Below are positions 36,860-46,419 of a DNA stretch of 64,000 nt, piece after piece (positions within the stretch are counted from its first letter, which is position 1; each line of letters starts with the position of its first letter). The stretch is from Aquimarina algicola (GTDB lineage Bacteria; Bacteroidota; Bacteroidia; Flavobacteriales; Flavobacteriaceae), in NCBI RefSeq assembly GCF_006443095.1, contig NZ_VFWZ01000002.1, forward strand, positions 558,001 to 622,000, written 5' to 3'. The notes below the pieces were generated by a model. That model ran no database searches, was not told where the DNA came from, and saw only the letters and a program-made list of their open reading frames with translations. The position numbers and the translations under genes are program-made.

Positions 36860-39841
36860 ATGAAGAATATATTGATTTGTGTACTACTATGTATCAGTAC
36901 AATTGGTATTGCACAAGAAGATTTTACCGTTACTGCTATCGATTTTGAAACTAATCAACCGATAGCCAATATTACCATTACATTAACCAACATAACACAA
37001 GGAATTTCATTAGAAAACACAACAGATTTAAAAGGGAAAGCTATTTTTCGTTCAATCCCGGTACTGAACAACTATTCTGTTACTTTCAATGAAAATGATC
37101 AATATTATACCTATACAAAACAACAAATTGATGTACGGTCGAATGAAAATCCAAGCATTCAAATAGCACTATTAAAAAAAGGTGCCGAAACCACTCTCGA
37201 AGAAGTTCAGCTTTCTACTACGTCTTCTGCAAAAATCAATCGTAGGGATGCAGAAGTAGCATTTGAATTAAAAGCAAAAGAAATAGAAGAACTCCCTGTA
37301 GAAGGACGTGACATCACAAGAGTCTTATTTCGGTTACCAAATGTATCACAAGCAACTGGTTTTTTTCCTGAAGCTCCAAATGTGAGTATTAATGGTGCAA
37401 ATCCATTGTTTACATCTTATCTTATTGATGGGATGGATAACAACGAACGCTTTCTTGGCGGACAACGCTTTGCAATCCCATCAGGCTTTGTAAAAGATAT
37501 TACGGTACTTACCAATAACTTTTCTGCCGAATATGGGCTTACCAATAATGGTGTAGTAGATATCACGACAAAATCCGGAACCAATGAAGTGACCGGAGAG
37601 GTGTTTTTTATCACTCGCCCTGGCCCTTCGATAGATGGTCAAACGGATTTTGCACAACGAGACTTATCTGGTAACGCTGTACGAGACGGTTTTGCAAGAT
37701 ATCAAGCAGGTTTAGCAGTAGGAGGTCCGATAGTAAAAGACAAAACCTTCTATTACTTCAACTATGAGCATACTACCGATGTAAAAGATAATCTTCTTAA
37801 CGTTACGGATCTTGGGATTAGTGAAACGATAAGAGGAAACAATACCTTTGACTATTTCTCTGCAAAAATAGATCAATTTTGGAGCAGCAATTTTCGCTCT
37901 TCACTTAGAGCAAACGTAGGATTTGTAGGTATCGAAAGACAAGGTGGAGGATTAGAAGGCGGTGTACAATTTAATTCTGCGGCAAATCAACAAGATCGTA
38001 ATAGTATCAATATTGCATTCAAAAACTCATATACATTAGGTAATATCAGTGCAGAAACAAATGTTCAGTACAGCAGATTTAGATGGAATTACGCAGACCC
38101 ACGTGATCCCAATAGTCCTCAGGTCATAGTACGAAACCCAGCCGAAGAAACAATTGCCATTCTTGGGCATCCGGGATTTGTATTTGATGCTTTAGAAAAC
38201 ACAGTTCAGTTTCAGCAAAAATTCAAACTGTATATCAAAGATCATACATTGAAAGCCGGTCTAAACTATATTAGAGGAGATCATGAATTGTTTGGAGGAG
38301 GTGTACCAAATGGAATATACACTGTAGATCTTTCTACAGACCAAGTAACTGCTCTGCGCAACCAAGGTGTAAATGGTAATCTTTCGCTAACTGATATCCC
38401 TAGTGATGTAACCGTAAGTAATTACAGTGTAGAATTACGTCCAACTGCTTTTGGAACCAATCAAGATATATTTTCTGTATATCTAGAAGACCAATGGGCT
38501 ATCCATGAAAAACTAAACCTTACTTTTGGGTTGCGATATGATTATGATAATCTTTCCAAAGCTGGTAGCGATGAGGGTGACTACAATAATTTTGCTCCAA
38601 GAATTCATTTTAATTATCAATTGAACCCCAAAAACACCATCAGAGGAGGGTATGCAATTTCTTATGACAAAATCCCCTATGCCGTGTATAGTGATGCACT
38701 ACAGCAGAATACAACATCAGCCGATTATCGTGCTCAAATACAAGAATTTATTGATTTAGGGATCTTACCACAAGATACAAATCTAGATCGTGTACTTTTT
38801 GATGGTAATATTGCTGCCAACGTTTCTGGAGTATCCTATTTGCAAGGTCCTACTGCAAGTGAATTGCAAGGACAAAGAGAAGGTGCTTTTTCTAATGAGC
38901 GTAGAATCCTAAACCCAAATGGTTTTGACAATCCTTTTACACATCAATTTGCTTTAGGATATCAAGTACAAATCAAAGAGGATAAATTGTTTTTTGTAGA
39001 TCTTGTACATAACCGTAGTGAAAATCTTTTTAGATTACGTAATCTTAACGCTGCAGCAGAATACACAATAAACCCTGATAATGTTGTTGTACGAACTATA
39101 GAACAAGCAGATGCTTCTCGCCCGATTCCTATCGAAAATGGTACAGCAACCATCAACGGGCAAACCCGTACAGGAATCGCTAGAAATGTTGTGGTTTCAG
39201 AAACCGAAGGAAAATCGAGATATTATGCCGCAAGTTTTAATCTTCAAAAAACAAGAGGTAACGATAATTATGCATACCGAATTAACTATACCTTATCTTC
39301 TTTAGAAAACGATACCGAAGATATCAACTTCAGAGCACAGGATGCTAATAACTATGGTTCAGAATTTGGCCCATCGATCAATGATAGAACTCATAACATC
39401 AATGGGATATTTAACTATTATCCACTTAAAGGCACTACAATTACATTAGCCGCACTATTACAAAGTGGGCAACCTATTAATCGTATTCCCGATGCAGAAG
39501 TTTTTGGCACTACCGACCTCAATGGAGATGGATCGGGGTTCGGAGATGCTTATGTAGGTAATAGCGACCGTTTTCCAGGAGCATCCAGAAATAGTGACCG
39601 CTTGCCATGGAGTACTAACTTTGATGTGAGTTTGCAGCACCAATTTGCCTTAGGAAACAATAAAATAGAAGTACGAGCAGATATATTTAATGTGTTTAAT
39701 ACCGAAAACCTGAGTGGATATAGCAATAATGCAACACAAAGTAATCAGATTCAACAAGGTTCTGAAGCTAGTGGGCGCTTTGTACAGCGTAATGCAGGGC
39801 CACCAAGACAATTTCAATTCGGGATTAGATATCTATTTTAA
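36860..39841 (+). CDS. Oar-like TonB-dependent outer-membrane receptor
   Basis: A receptor of 993 residues with a signal peptide (ends near TIGIAQ), a carboxypeptidase-like regulatory domain (about residues 20-110), a plug with NVSINGANPLFTSYLIDGMD and TTKSGTNEVTGEVFF, and a barrel ending in FGIRYLF. The style is that of Oar/TonB receptors for organic ligands rather than a siderophore receptor. The ABC binding-protein gene begins 9 nt after its stop, so receptor and ABC importer probably handle the same compound. It lies inside the arsenosugar cluster. Confidence 0.88.
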   Translation: MKNILICVLLCISTIGIAQEDFTVTAIDFETNQPIANITITLTNITQGISLENTTDLKGKAIFRSIPVLNNYSVTFNENDQYYTYTKQQIDVRSNENPSIQIALLKKGAETTLEEVQLSTTSSAKINRRDAEVAFELKAKEIEELPVEGRDITRVLFRLPNVSQATGFFPEAPNVSINGANPLFTSYLIDGMDNNERFLGGQRFAIPSGFVKDITVLTNNFSAEYGLTNNGVVDITTKSGTNEVTGEVFFITRPGPSIDGQTDFAQRDLSGNAVRDGFARYQAGLAVGGPIVKDKTFYYFNYEHTTDVKDNLLNVTDLGISETIRGNNTFDYFSAKIDQFWSSNFRSSLRANVGFVGIERQGGGLEGGVQFNSAANQQDRNSINIAFKNSYTLGNISAETNVQYSRFRWNYADPRDPNSPQVIVRNPAEETIAILGHPGFVFDALENTVQFQQKFKLYIKDHTLKAGLNYIRGDHELFGGGVPNGIYTVDLSTDQVTALRNQGVNGNLSLTDIPSDVTVSNYSVELRPTAFGTNQDIFSVYLEDQWAIHEKLNLTFGLRYDYDNLSKAGSDEGDYNNFAPRIHFNYQLNPKNTIRGGYAISYDKIPYAVYSDALQQNTTSADYRAQIQEFIDLGILPQDTNLDRVLFDGNIAANVSGVSYLQGPTASELQGQREGAFSNERRILNPNGFDNPFTHQFALGYQVQIKEDKLFFVDLVHNRSENLFRLRNLNAAAEYTINPDNVVVRTIEQADASRPIPIENGTATINGQTRTGIARNVVVSETEGKSRYYAASFNLQKTRGNDNYAYRINYTLSSLENDTEDINFRAQDANNYGSEFGPSINDRTHNINGIFNYYPLKGTTITLAALLQSGQPINRIPDAEVFGTTDLNGDGSGFGDAYVGNSDRFPGASRNSDRLPWSTNFDVSLQHQFALGNNKIEVRADIFNVFNTENLSGYSNNATQSNQIQQGSEASGRFVQRNAGPPRQFQFGIRYLF

Positions 39842-39850
39842 ACCTCAATT

Positions 39851-41059
39851 ATGAAAAAACTATTTTGTAGCCTATTCATCGTATTATTTTTTGCCTGCGG
39901 AAAAGAAAAAAAAGAAAATGCTTTTGATATTGCTGAAGCAAGTTGGAAAGAAATTACGGCAGAGGCAAAAGGAAAAACCGTTAACCTAATGATGTGGACA
40001 GGTGATCCTAAAATAAATGCGTATATAAACACATACCTCAAACCAAGAGTAAAAGAAAAATACAATATCGATCTCATGGTAAGCAGCGGACAAGGAAACA
40101 CCATCGTACAGACTTTAATGACAGAAATTCAGGCTTCTAAAACAGAGAGTGACCTTGATTTGGTTTGGATTAATGGAGAAACGTTCTACCAATTACAACA
40201 AATCAACGGACTCTATGGCCCTTGGACTTCAAAATTACCAAATGCAACATATATTGATTTTGACAATACATTTATTGGTATTGATTTTCAGCAACCGGTT
40301 GAAGGATATGAATTGCCTTGGGGTAATGTACAGATGACCCTAATTTATGATAGTGACAAAGTAAAAAAACCTCCTATGACAAGGAGTGAATTACTGGATT
40401 TTGTAAGAGAAAACCCAGGTACATTTACATGGGACAATCACTTTACAGGACTTACTTTCTTAAAAGCATTACTTATCGATATTGCAGGAGGAAAAGAAAG
40501 TTTAAATGGTGATTTTAATGAAGAAAAATATAAAAAATACAGTGCAGAGCTTTGGGCATATCTCAAAGCTCTAAAACCGTATCTCTGGAAAAAGGGAGAA
40601 GTATTTCCTGAAGCTGTAGCACCGATGCACCAGTTATTTGCCAGTGGCGAACTATGGTTTACGATGAGCAATAATGACGCTGAGGTAGATAACAAAATTG
40701 CAGAAGGCATTTTTTCTGCTTCTGCCCGAGCATATGTTCCCGACTACGGAACTATACAGAATTCTCACTATATGGGTATTCCTCAAATAGCGCCTAATAA
40801 AGCGGCTGCTATGGTAGTAGCTAATGAGATGATTTCTATAGAAGCGCAATTTCATAAACAAGACCCAACCGTATGGGGAGATGGTACAGTTCTGGACCTC
40901 AAGAAACTCCCGAATACGTGGCAAAAGAAGTTTGAAGAGCAACCAACAAGAAAGTATGCCCCGAAGAGAAGCGAAATTTCAAAAAAAGCATTACAAGAAA
41001 TAGATCCTGAATATATGATTCGATTGGCAGAAGATTTTAGAAAAAACATGATTGAATAG
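39851..41059 (+). CDS. ABC transporter substrate-binding lipoprotein, YnjB-like
   Basis: A solute-binding lipoprotein of 402 residues with a lipobox ending FFAC. The mature part begins a type-2 binding-protein fold (KTVNLMMWTGDPKINAYINT) and contains SDLDLVWINGETFYQLQQ and ELPWGNVQMTLIYDSDKVKK, the pattern of YnjB (COG4134). The ligand of this family has not been established; relatives are thiamine, iron and polyamine importers. It is placed between the TonB receptor and two permeases. Confidence 0.85.
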   Translation: MKKLFCSLFIVLFFACGKEKKENAFDIAEASWKEITAEAKGKTVNLMMWTGDPKINAYINTYLKPRVKEKYNIDLMVSSGQGNTIVQTLMTEIQASKTESDLDLVWINGETFYQLQQINGLYGPWTSKLPNATYIDFDNTFIGIDFQQPVEGYELPWGNVQMTLIYDSDKVKKPPMTRSELLDFVRENPGTFTWDNHFTGLTFLKALLIDIAGGKESLNGDFNEEKYKKYSAELWAYLKALKPYLWKKGEVFPEAVAPMHQLFASGELWFTMSNNDAEVDNKIAEGIFSASARAYVPDYGTIQNSHYMGIPQIAPNKAAAMVVANEMISIEAQFHKQDPTVWGDGTVLDLKKLPNTWQKKFEEQPTRKYAPKRSEISKKALQEIDPEYMIRLAEDFRKNMIE

Positions 41060-41100
41060 CCTCAACCCTTTAATAGATATTAGAGAAATATAAAGAAAGT

Positions 41101-41973
41101 ATGAAGCAAACCCGGCAGATAGCAATACTATACAAAGTCATATTCGTATGCCTTACTGTGGTTCCGGTAATGGCTGGTTTGATCTATGCTTTATTATATA
41201 GTTTCGGCATTATCGGCATCATGAATAATGGCTTTACCGGTAAATACTGGATAGCAGTATTGTTGTCCGATATGTTTTGGGTTTCTTTAGGCTATAGTCT
41301 TTACATCGCCTTAGTATCTATAACAATTAGTCTCGTATTTGCATTATCGATTTCTTTATTCATCAAGAAAAGAAATATTACTATTTCTTACTTATTTTAT
41401 ATTCCTTTATGTTTTCCTGCTGTGGTTATGGCTTTTTACAGTTTTCAACTTTGGTCAAAATCGGGTTGGATATCACGAATTATATATCAAATAGGGGGAA
41501 TCAAAGAAATATCTTCTTTTCCCGATCTTACGAATGATACATTAGGTTTTTCGATAGTATTTACCTCTGTATTGATGATTGTACCTTTTTTTACGATTCT
41601 ATTTTCTAATCTATATCATAGTGAGAAACTACATGAGCTAAAAAAAGTAGCACAAAATCTGGGAGCCTCTTCTTTTCAAATCTTAATCAAAATTACCATT
41701 CCGGTGCTGTTAAAAAGGTCTTGGTTTACCATTTGTCTATTTATCATTTTTGTAATGAGCAGTTATGAGATCCCATTACTATTGGGCAAACAAAATCCAC
41801 AAATGATTTCTGTATTGACCATGCAAAAATTACAGCGATTTAATCTCAACGATATTCCGCAGGCATATACTATAGCTTCATTGTATGTAATGATTACAAT
41901 TTTTGTGTTGACATTGCTATCAATAGGAGGGATTAAAAAACGTTTCATCACAAAAAGAAGGGCTTATGCTTAA
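41101..41973 (+). CDS. ABC transporter permease (YnjC-like, first subunit)
   Basis: An inner-membrane permease of 290 residues with about six helices. The cytoplasmic coupling (EAA) loop reads KKVAQNLGASSFQILIKITI. In E. coli YnjC the two permease halves are fused; here they are separate genes that overlap by 8 nt (41966-41973). It starts 41 nt after the binding-protein gene. Confidence 0.87.
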   Translation: MKQTRQIAILYKVIFVCLTVVPVMAGLIYALLYSFGIIGIMNNGFTGKYWIAVLLSDMFWVSLGYSLYIALVSITISLVFALSISLFIKKRNITISYLFYIPLCFPAVVMAFYSFQLWSKSGWISRIIYQIGGIKEISSFPDLTNDTLGFSIVFTSVLMIVPFFTILFSNLYHSEKLHELKKVAQNLGASSFQILIKITIPVLLKRSWFTICLFIIFVMSSYEIPLLLGKQNPQMISVLTMQKLQRFNLNDIPQAYTIASLYVMITIFVLTLLSIGGIKKRFITKRRAYA

Positions 41974-42736
41974 GAAAGTATACATATCATTGGGGGTTTC
42001 TGTGGTGTTGTTTCCATTATTCTTATTATTGATACTTTCTTTTGGAAAGCAATGGAGTTATCCACACATTATACCAAAGGAGTTTAGTCTTGTGCATTGG
42101 ATCAGTGTATTTCAATTAAATTCTACACTACCTATAACCATTTTAAAATCCCTAGTGATATCATTAAGTGTTGCTACAATAGTTACTGCTGTTTCTTTCT
42201 TTTCTGCTAAACATGTTTCTTATAGTGTTCACAGAAAAAAATGGCTCTTTTTGGCATATATCCCTTATGTGTGTTCTCCTGTTATTTTTGCAGCCACACT
42301 TCAATTTTATTTCACCTACACAGACCTTTCAGGGACAATGTTAGGAATTATCATTGCGCAATTGTTTATTACATATCCATTTGGAGTGATTATCTTTAGC
42401 AATTTCTGGAATGATAACATAAAGTCGATTGAGCAACTCAGTACAACACTTGGCAGTAGCCCTGTTCAAACATTTCAAAAAGTAGTATTCCCACTATCAA
42501 AAAGTGTTTTATTGCTTTGTTTTTTTCAAGTCTTTTTGATCTCATGGTTTGAGTACGGATTAACGACTTTGATAGGGGTGGGAAAAGTCAAAACACTAAC
42601 TATAAGTGTTTTTCAATATATACAAGAAGCTAACCTCTTTCTTGCAGCATTGGCAAGTTGCCTATTGGTAATCCCTCCCATGCTTTTACTTTTTATCAAT
42701 AAACGTTTTGTGTTTACCAATCAGCAAATAGGATGA
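41966..42736 (+). CDS. ABC transporter permease (YnjC-like, second subunit)
   Basis: The second permease has 256 residues and about six helices. Its coupling loop is EQLSTTLGSSPVQTFQKVVF. It overlaps the first permease by 8 nt and the ATPase gene by 4 nt, so all three subunits are probably translated in tight coupling and assemble in one complex. Confidence 0.87.
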   Translation: MLKKVYISLGVSVVLFPLFLLLILSFGKQWSYPHIIPKEFSLVHWISVFQLNSTLPITILKSLVISLSVATIVTAVSFFSAKHVSYSVHRKKWLFLAYIPYVCSPVIFAATLQFYFTYTDLSGTMLGIIIAQLFITYPFGVIIFSNFWNDNIKSIEQLSTTLGSSPVQTFQKVVFPLSKSVLLLCFFQVFLISWFEYGLTTLIGVGKVKTLTISVFQYIQEANLFLAALASCLLVIPPMLLLFINKRFVFTNQQIG

Positions 42737-43479
42737 ACGATATTGTATTAGACATACAGAATATTAGCAAGGCTTTTCAAAAAGAAAAAGTAATTACAGA
42801 AGCATCGTTCAAAGCTTCGAGAAATGCTGTATTTAGTATTTTAGGAAAATCCGGTAGCGGAAAAACAACATTACTCAAAATCATATCCGGTCTAGAACAG
42901 CAGGATAGCGGTAGCTTATTTTTAGAACACGAAGAAATTAGCGCAATACCCGCACACAAACGCAATATTGTATATCTCTATCAAGATGCATTATTATTTC
43001 CTCACCTTGATGTGTTCGAGAATATTGCTTTTGGGTTACGATTACGAAAAATCCCAAAAAAGGATATTGTAAAACAGGTTAATAAGATGATTTTTGATCT
43101 TCAATTAGAAGAACACAGTCACAAAATGCCTACACAATTAAGTGGCGGGCAGCGACAACGAGTTGCCTTTGGCAGGGCATTGATTATAAAACCAAAGGTT
43201 TTATTACTTGATGAACCCTTTGGAGCATTAGATGTAGATACGCGTAAGCAAATGCAGCAATTATGTAAACAAACCATCCTTAACTACAAAATAACAACGG
43301 TTTTTGTAACTCATGACCTCAAAGAAGCGTTACTAATGGGTGATCAAATCGGAAAAATGGAAAATGGAGTATTGAAAACATTTATAAATCAATCAGAATT
43401 CTTAAATGACCCAACAACCGGAGCAAAAGAAGAAATAGAATTCTGGAAAAATATATACAAAAATGAAGAGCGATTTTAA
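42733..43479 (+). CDS. ABC transporter ATP-binding protein (YnjD-like)
   Basis: The ATPase of the importer, 248 residues. Walker A GKSGSGKT is at 38-45, the Q-loop glutamine at 84, the signature LSGGQ at 136-140, Walker B LLLDEP at 157-162 with catalytic E161, and the switch His194 in VTHD. It overlaps the second permease by 4 nt. Its last 17 nt overlap the radical SAM gene that follows, which ties the importer to the biosynthetic genes in one transcript. Confidence 0.92.
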   Translation: MNDIVLDIQNISKAFQKEKVITEASFKASRNAVFSILGKSGSGKTTLLKIISGLEQQDSGSLFLEHEEISAIPAHKRNIVYLYQDALLFPHLDVFENIAFGLRLRKIPKKDIVKQVNKMIFDLQLEEHSHKMPTQLSGGQRQRVAFGRALIIKPKVLLLDEPFGALDVDTRKQMQQLCKQTILNYKITTVFVTHDLKEALLMGDQIGKMENGVLKTFINQSEFLNDPTTGAKEEIEFWKNIYKNEERF

Positions 43480-44419
43480 TCACATACAATCAATATACTG
43501 GGTTTTTACCCAACTTTGTAATGATAATTGCGATCACTGCTATAACGATTCAAGTCCTTTTGGCAAAAGAATTAGTGAAGCCGACTGCATGGCAATTATA
43601 GATAATTTACCTGATAAAATAGACCGATTAATTCTGAGCGGTGGCGAACCAGTTGCAGAAAAAAAGTTGCTATATGCAATTCTAGATCGAATTCAGGAGA
43701 AATATAATGGCGCTACACAAATCATGTTGCAAACCAATGGGGATTTGTTGAATGAAAAAATTCTAAAAATCCTTATCGAAAAAGGAGTGACCCGATTTGA
43801 TATTGCAAGTATAGATCGATATCATAAAAAAGCAGGGAGCCGATTAATGGAACTGGCAGAACTTTTTGAAAGCTGTGGTGTGATAGGTACAGAAAAAGAC
43901 CCATTGATAGAAGGAGGGCATTACCTTGCCCAAAACCCTTTGAGCTGGGGATATTGGGGCGCTAGTGAAGACATGTGGCTTGGAGGTAACTGGGCTCGTG
44001 GCAAAGCCTTACAAAATGATATCTGGAAAAAAGATCCTGAACATAATTTTTGTACCATTCTATCCGGTGCAAGAAATTTTTTAGGAGGTTATGACGATAT
44101 CCCGCAAGAAATTAGCATACAACTCTGGCGTATCAACCCCTGTTGCCCAGGAACTCATTTTCCTATGGGTGATGCCAGAAAACAAAAAGTAGCAGACGTA
44201 TTATCTCGTGCTTCAAAAAATGCCGTTTTTAAAATGCTTAATGAAGGAAAACCTCTTGAAATGGGGTTATCTCTAGGCATTTCTAAAGAAGAAGCGACAC
44301 AAAAAAATAAAGAACTCAAAAACATTTGTTTGTATTGTGATCATTTCCTGAAATGTAATAAGAATGAAATTTTTGATAAAAATGGGGTCAAAGAAACCAA
44401 ATTAGAGGAACAGTTATGA
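43463..44419 (+). CDS. second radical SAM protein of the cluster, function unknown
   Basis: A radical SAM enzyme of 318 residues with C19-x3-C23-x2-C26 (LCNDNCDHCYND) and the SAM-binding LILSGGEPV. A SPASM-like C-terminal set C289-x2-C292-x5-C298 (CLYCDHFLKC) and a CC pair in RINPCCPGTHFP suggest an auxiliary cluster or metal site. The central region (LSWGYWGASEDMWLGGNWAR) is not one I can place. It is distinct from ArsS. It begins inside the ABC ATPase gene and ends inside the rhodanese gene (4-nt overlap), so it is likely to act on the imported compound or a later intermediate. Confidence 0.85.
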   Translation: MKSDFNHIQSIYWVFTQLCNDNCDHCYNDSSPFGKRISEADCMAIIDNLPDKIDRLILSGGEPVAEKKLLYAILDRIQEKYNGATQIMLQTNGDLLNEKILKILIEKGVTRFDIASIDRYHKKAGSRLMELAELFESCGVIGTEKDPLIEGGHYLAQNPLSWGYWGASEDMWLGGNWARGKALQNDIWKKDPEHNFCTILSGARNFLGGYDDIPQEISIQLWRINPCCPGTHFPMGDARKQKVADVLSRASKNAVFKMLNEGKPLEMGLSLGISKEEATQKNKELKNICLYCDHFLKCNKNEIFDKNGVKETKLEEQL

Positions 44420-44910
44420 ATAAAACATATATCATCATTTTTGCTTTTATCAGTTGCTTAAGCAGTGTAGCTCAAGAGACATTGGATGCTATTTTACAAA
44501 AGTATAACCAAGCAACAATTCCTTACATTCATGTAGAAGAGCTTCACAAAACCCATGAAGATGTAATACTGCTAGATGCAAGAGAAAAAGTAGAATACGA
44601 TGTTAGTCATATTCAAAATGCAATATATGTGGGTTATGAGCAATTTCAAATGCAACATATAACTTCCCAAAACATTGATAAGAGTAAAAAAATTGTTGTG
44701 TATTGTAGTCTTGGAGTGAGATCTGAAGATATTTCAGAAAAACTTAAGAAAGCAGGGTATAAGAATGTTTATAATCTATACGGAGGCATTTTTGAATGGA
44801 AAAACAATGATTTACCTGTAGTAAACCCTAACAATAAAAAAACCGAAGAAGTCCACGTGTATTCAAAAGAATGGAGCAAGTGGCTTCGTAAAGGAAAAAA
44901 AATATATTAA
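44416..44910 (+). CDS. exported rhodanese-like sulfurtransferase
   Basis: Its 164 residues begin with a signal peptide (cut near SSVAQ), so it acts in the periplasm or beyond. A single rhodanese domain follows, with DAREKVEYDVSHIQNAIYVG and the active-site loop C97-SLGVRS. Such enzymes move sulfane sulfur. In this context sulfur transfer to an arsenical (thio-arsenicals are known compounds) is possible but only inferred. It overlaps the radical SAM gene by 4 nt. Confidence 0.85.
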   Translation: MNKTYIIIFAFISCLSSVAQETLDAILQKYNQATIPYIHVEELHKTHEDVILLDAREKVEYDVSHIQNAIYVGYEQFQMQHITSQNIDKSKKIVVYCSLGVRSEDISEKLKKAGYKNVYNLYGGIFEWKNNDLPVVNPNNKKTEEVHVYSKEWSKWLRKGKKIY

Positions 44911-44914
44911 TTTC

Positions 44915-45514
44915 ATGACAAAGAATTTATTGATGATATTTACCCGTAATCCCGAATTGGGTAAATGCAAAACCAGACTAGCAGCTACTATAGGAGATCA
45001 GGCTGCTTTAGATATTTATAAATTTTTACTAGAACATACCGTCTCAATCACTCAAAACCTTCAGGTAGATAAGCAAGTACATTACTCTGTAAAAGTAAGA
45101 GAACATGATATTTGGGACGCACAAACGTATATCAAAAAACAACAAAATGGTGAAGATTTAGGAATCCGTATGGAACATGCCTTTGCAGATGGTTTTACGC
45201 AAGGATATCAAAACATCATAATTATTGGTAGTGATATGTATGACCTTAGTCAAAAAGACTTACAAAACGCTTTTGAAGCCCTAGAAAACAATGATTATGT
45301 AGTAGGTCCTGCAGAAGATGGTGGGTATTATTTATTTGGAATGAAATCCTTAAATTCACACGTTTTTAAAAATAAAGAATGGGGAACAAACACAGTCCTC
45401 AAAGACACATTAGAAGATATAAAAGATTCTTCAGTAAAAATACTAGAAGAACGTAATGATGTTGATTATTATGAAGATATCAAAGACATCGAAGTGTTTC
45501 AAAAATTTTTCTAA
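44915..45514 (+). CDS. TIGR04282-family arsenosugar biosynthesis glycosyltransferase (DUF2064)
   Basis: A cytosolic GT-A/CofC-like transferase of 199 residues. The nucleotide-binding signature G16-K-C-K-T-R-L22 is intact (RNPELGKCKTRLAA), followed by GSDMYDL and GPAEDGGYYLFG. The family was first named rSAM/selenodomain-associated transferase 1 and is now linked to arsenosugars. It probably builds or moves a sugar unit after ArsS. It begins 4 nt after the rhodanese stop and precedes the phosphorylase gene by 18 nt. Confidence 0.88.
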   Translation: MTKNLLMIFTRNPELGKCKTRLAATIGDQAALDIYKFLLEHTVSITQNLQVDKQVHYSVKVREHDIWDAQTYIKKQQNGEDLGIRMEHAFADGFTQGYQNIIIIGSDMYDLSQKDLQNAFEALENNDYVVGPAEDGGYYLFGMKSLNSHVFKNKEWGTNTVLKDTLEDIKDSSVKILEERNDVDYYEDIKDIEVFQKFF

Positions 45515-45532
45515 CCAATAAAAAAATATAAG

Positions 45533-46348
45533 ATGGTAAAATACATTGAAGAAACCGCAGAATTCCTTCAGCAAAAAGGATTCACAAATCCCGAAGTAGG
45601 AATTATATTGGGTACAGGATTAGGACAGCTGATTGACGAATTAGAAATCATAAAAGAAGTTAGTTACAATCATATCCCAAATTTTCCAACTGCAACAGTA
45701 GAGTTTCATAAAGGAAAACTTATCTATGGAAAACTTGAGGGTAAAAATGTAATTGTAATGCAGGGACGTTTTCACCTTTATGAAGGATATACATTACAGG
45801 ATGTTACTTATCCTGTGCGTATTATGCACAAACTAGGCATCAAAACATTATTGATCTCAAATGCATCCGGAGCAGTAAATCTTGATTTCAAAAAGGGAGA
45901 ATTGATGTTGATTGATGATCATATTAATCTACAAGGAGGGTCTCCACTTGGTTTCAAAGGAGTAGAAAAACTAGGAACCCGATTTACCGATATGAGTGCT
46001 CCTTATGATCAAGAAATCAATACAAAAATCGAGACAATTGCCTCTGATCATAATATCAATTTGCACAAAGGAGTATATGCCTCTGTATTTGGCCCTCAAC
46101 TTGAAACACGCGCAGAGTATCGATATCTTAAAATTATAGGTGCCGATGCAGTAGGAATGAGTACCGTACCCGAAGTTATTGTTGCGAATCACCTAGATCT
46201 AAAAGTTGCTGCAGTATCTGTACTTACAGATGAATGTGATCCTAATGATCTAAAACCAATTAACATTGACGAAATTATTGCAATGGCAGCAAAAGCAGAA
46301 CCAAACATGATATTATTATTCAAAGAATTGATAAAATCTTTATCGTGA
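45533..46348 (+). CDS. purine-nucleoside phosphorylase (trimeric family)
   Basis: A cytosolic phosphorylase of 271 residues that cleaves a purine from a nucleoside with phosphate. The motifs GTGLGQLID, MQGRFHLYEGY, LISNASGAVN, FGPQLETRAEY and GMSTVPEVIVA are all present. Asp233 (LTDECDP) stands at the position of human PNP Asn243, where Asp is tied to 6-aminopurine (adenosine-type) substrates, as in MTA phosphorylase. Adenine release from the ArsS product (an arsenic-substituted adenosine) is therefore a good inference, though it may also be the housekeeping enzyme. Confidence 0.9.
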   Translation: MVKYIEETAEFLQQKGFTNPEVGIILGTGLGQLIDELEIIKEVSYNHIPNFPTATVEFHKGKLIYGKLEGKNVIVMQGRFHLYEGYTLQDVTYPVRIMHKLGIKTLLISNASGAVNLDFKKGELMLIDDHINLQGGSPLGFKGVEKLGTRFTDMSAPYDQEINTKIETIASDHNINLHKGVYASVFGPQLETRAEYRYLKIIGADAVGMSTVPEVIVANHLDLKVAAVSVLTDECDPNDLKPINIDEIIAMAAKAEPNMILLFKELIKSLS

Positions 46349-46419
46349 AAGTTATTTATTTTCAAATCGACTTAAAGATATAACCTTTAAGCACTTTACA
46401 TTTTAAACTACAAATATTT

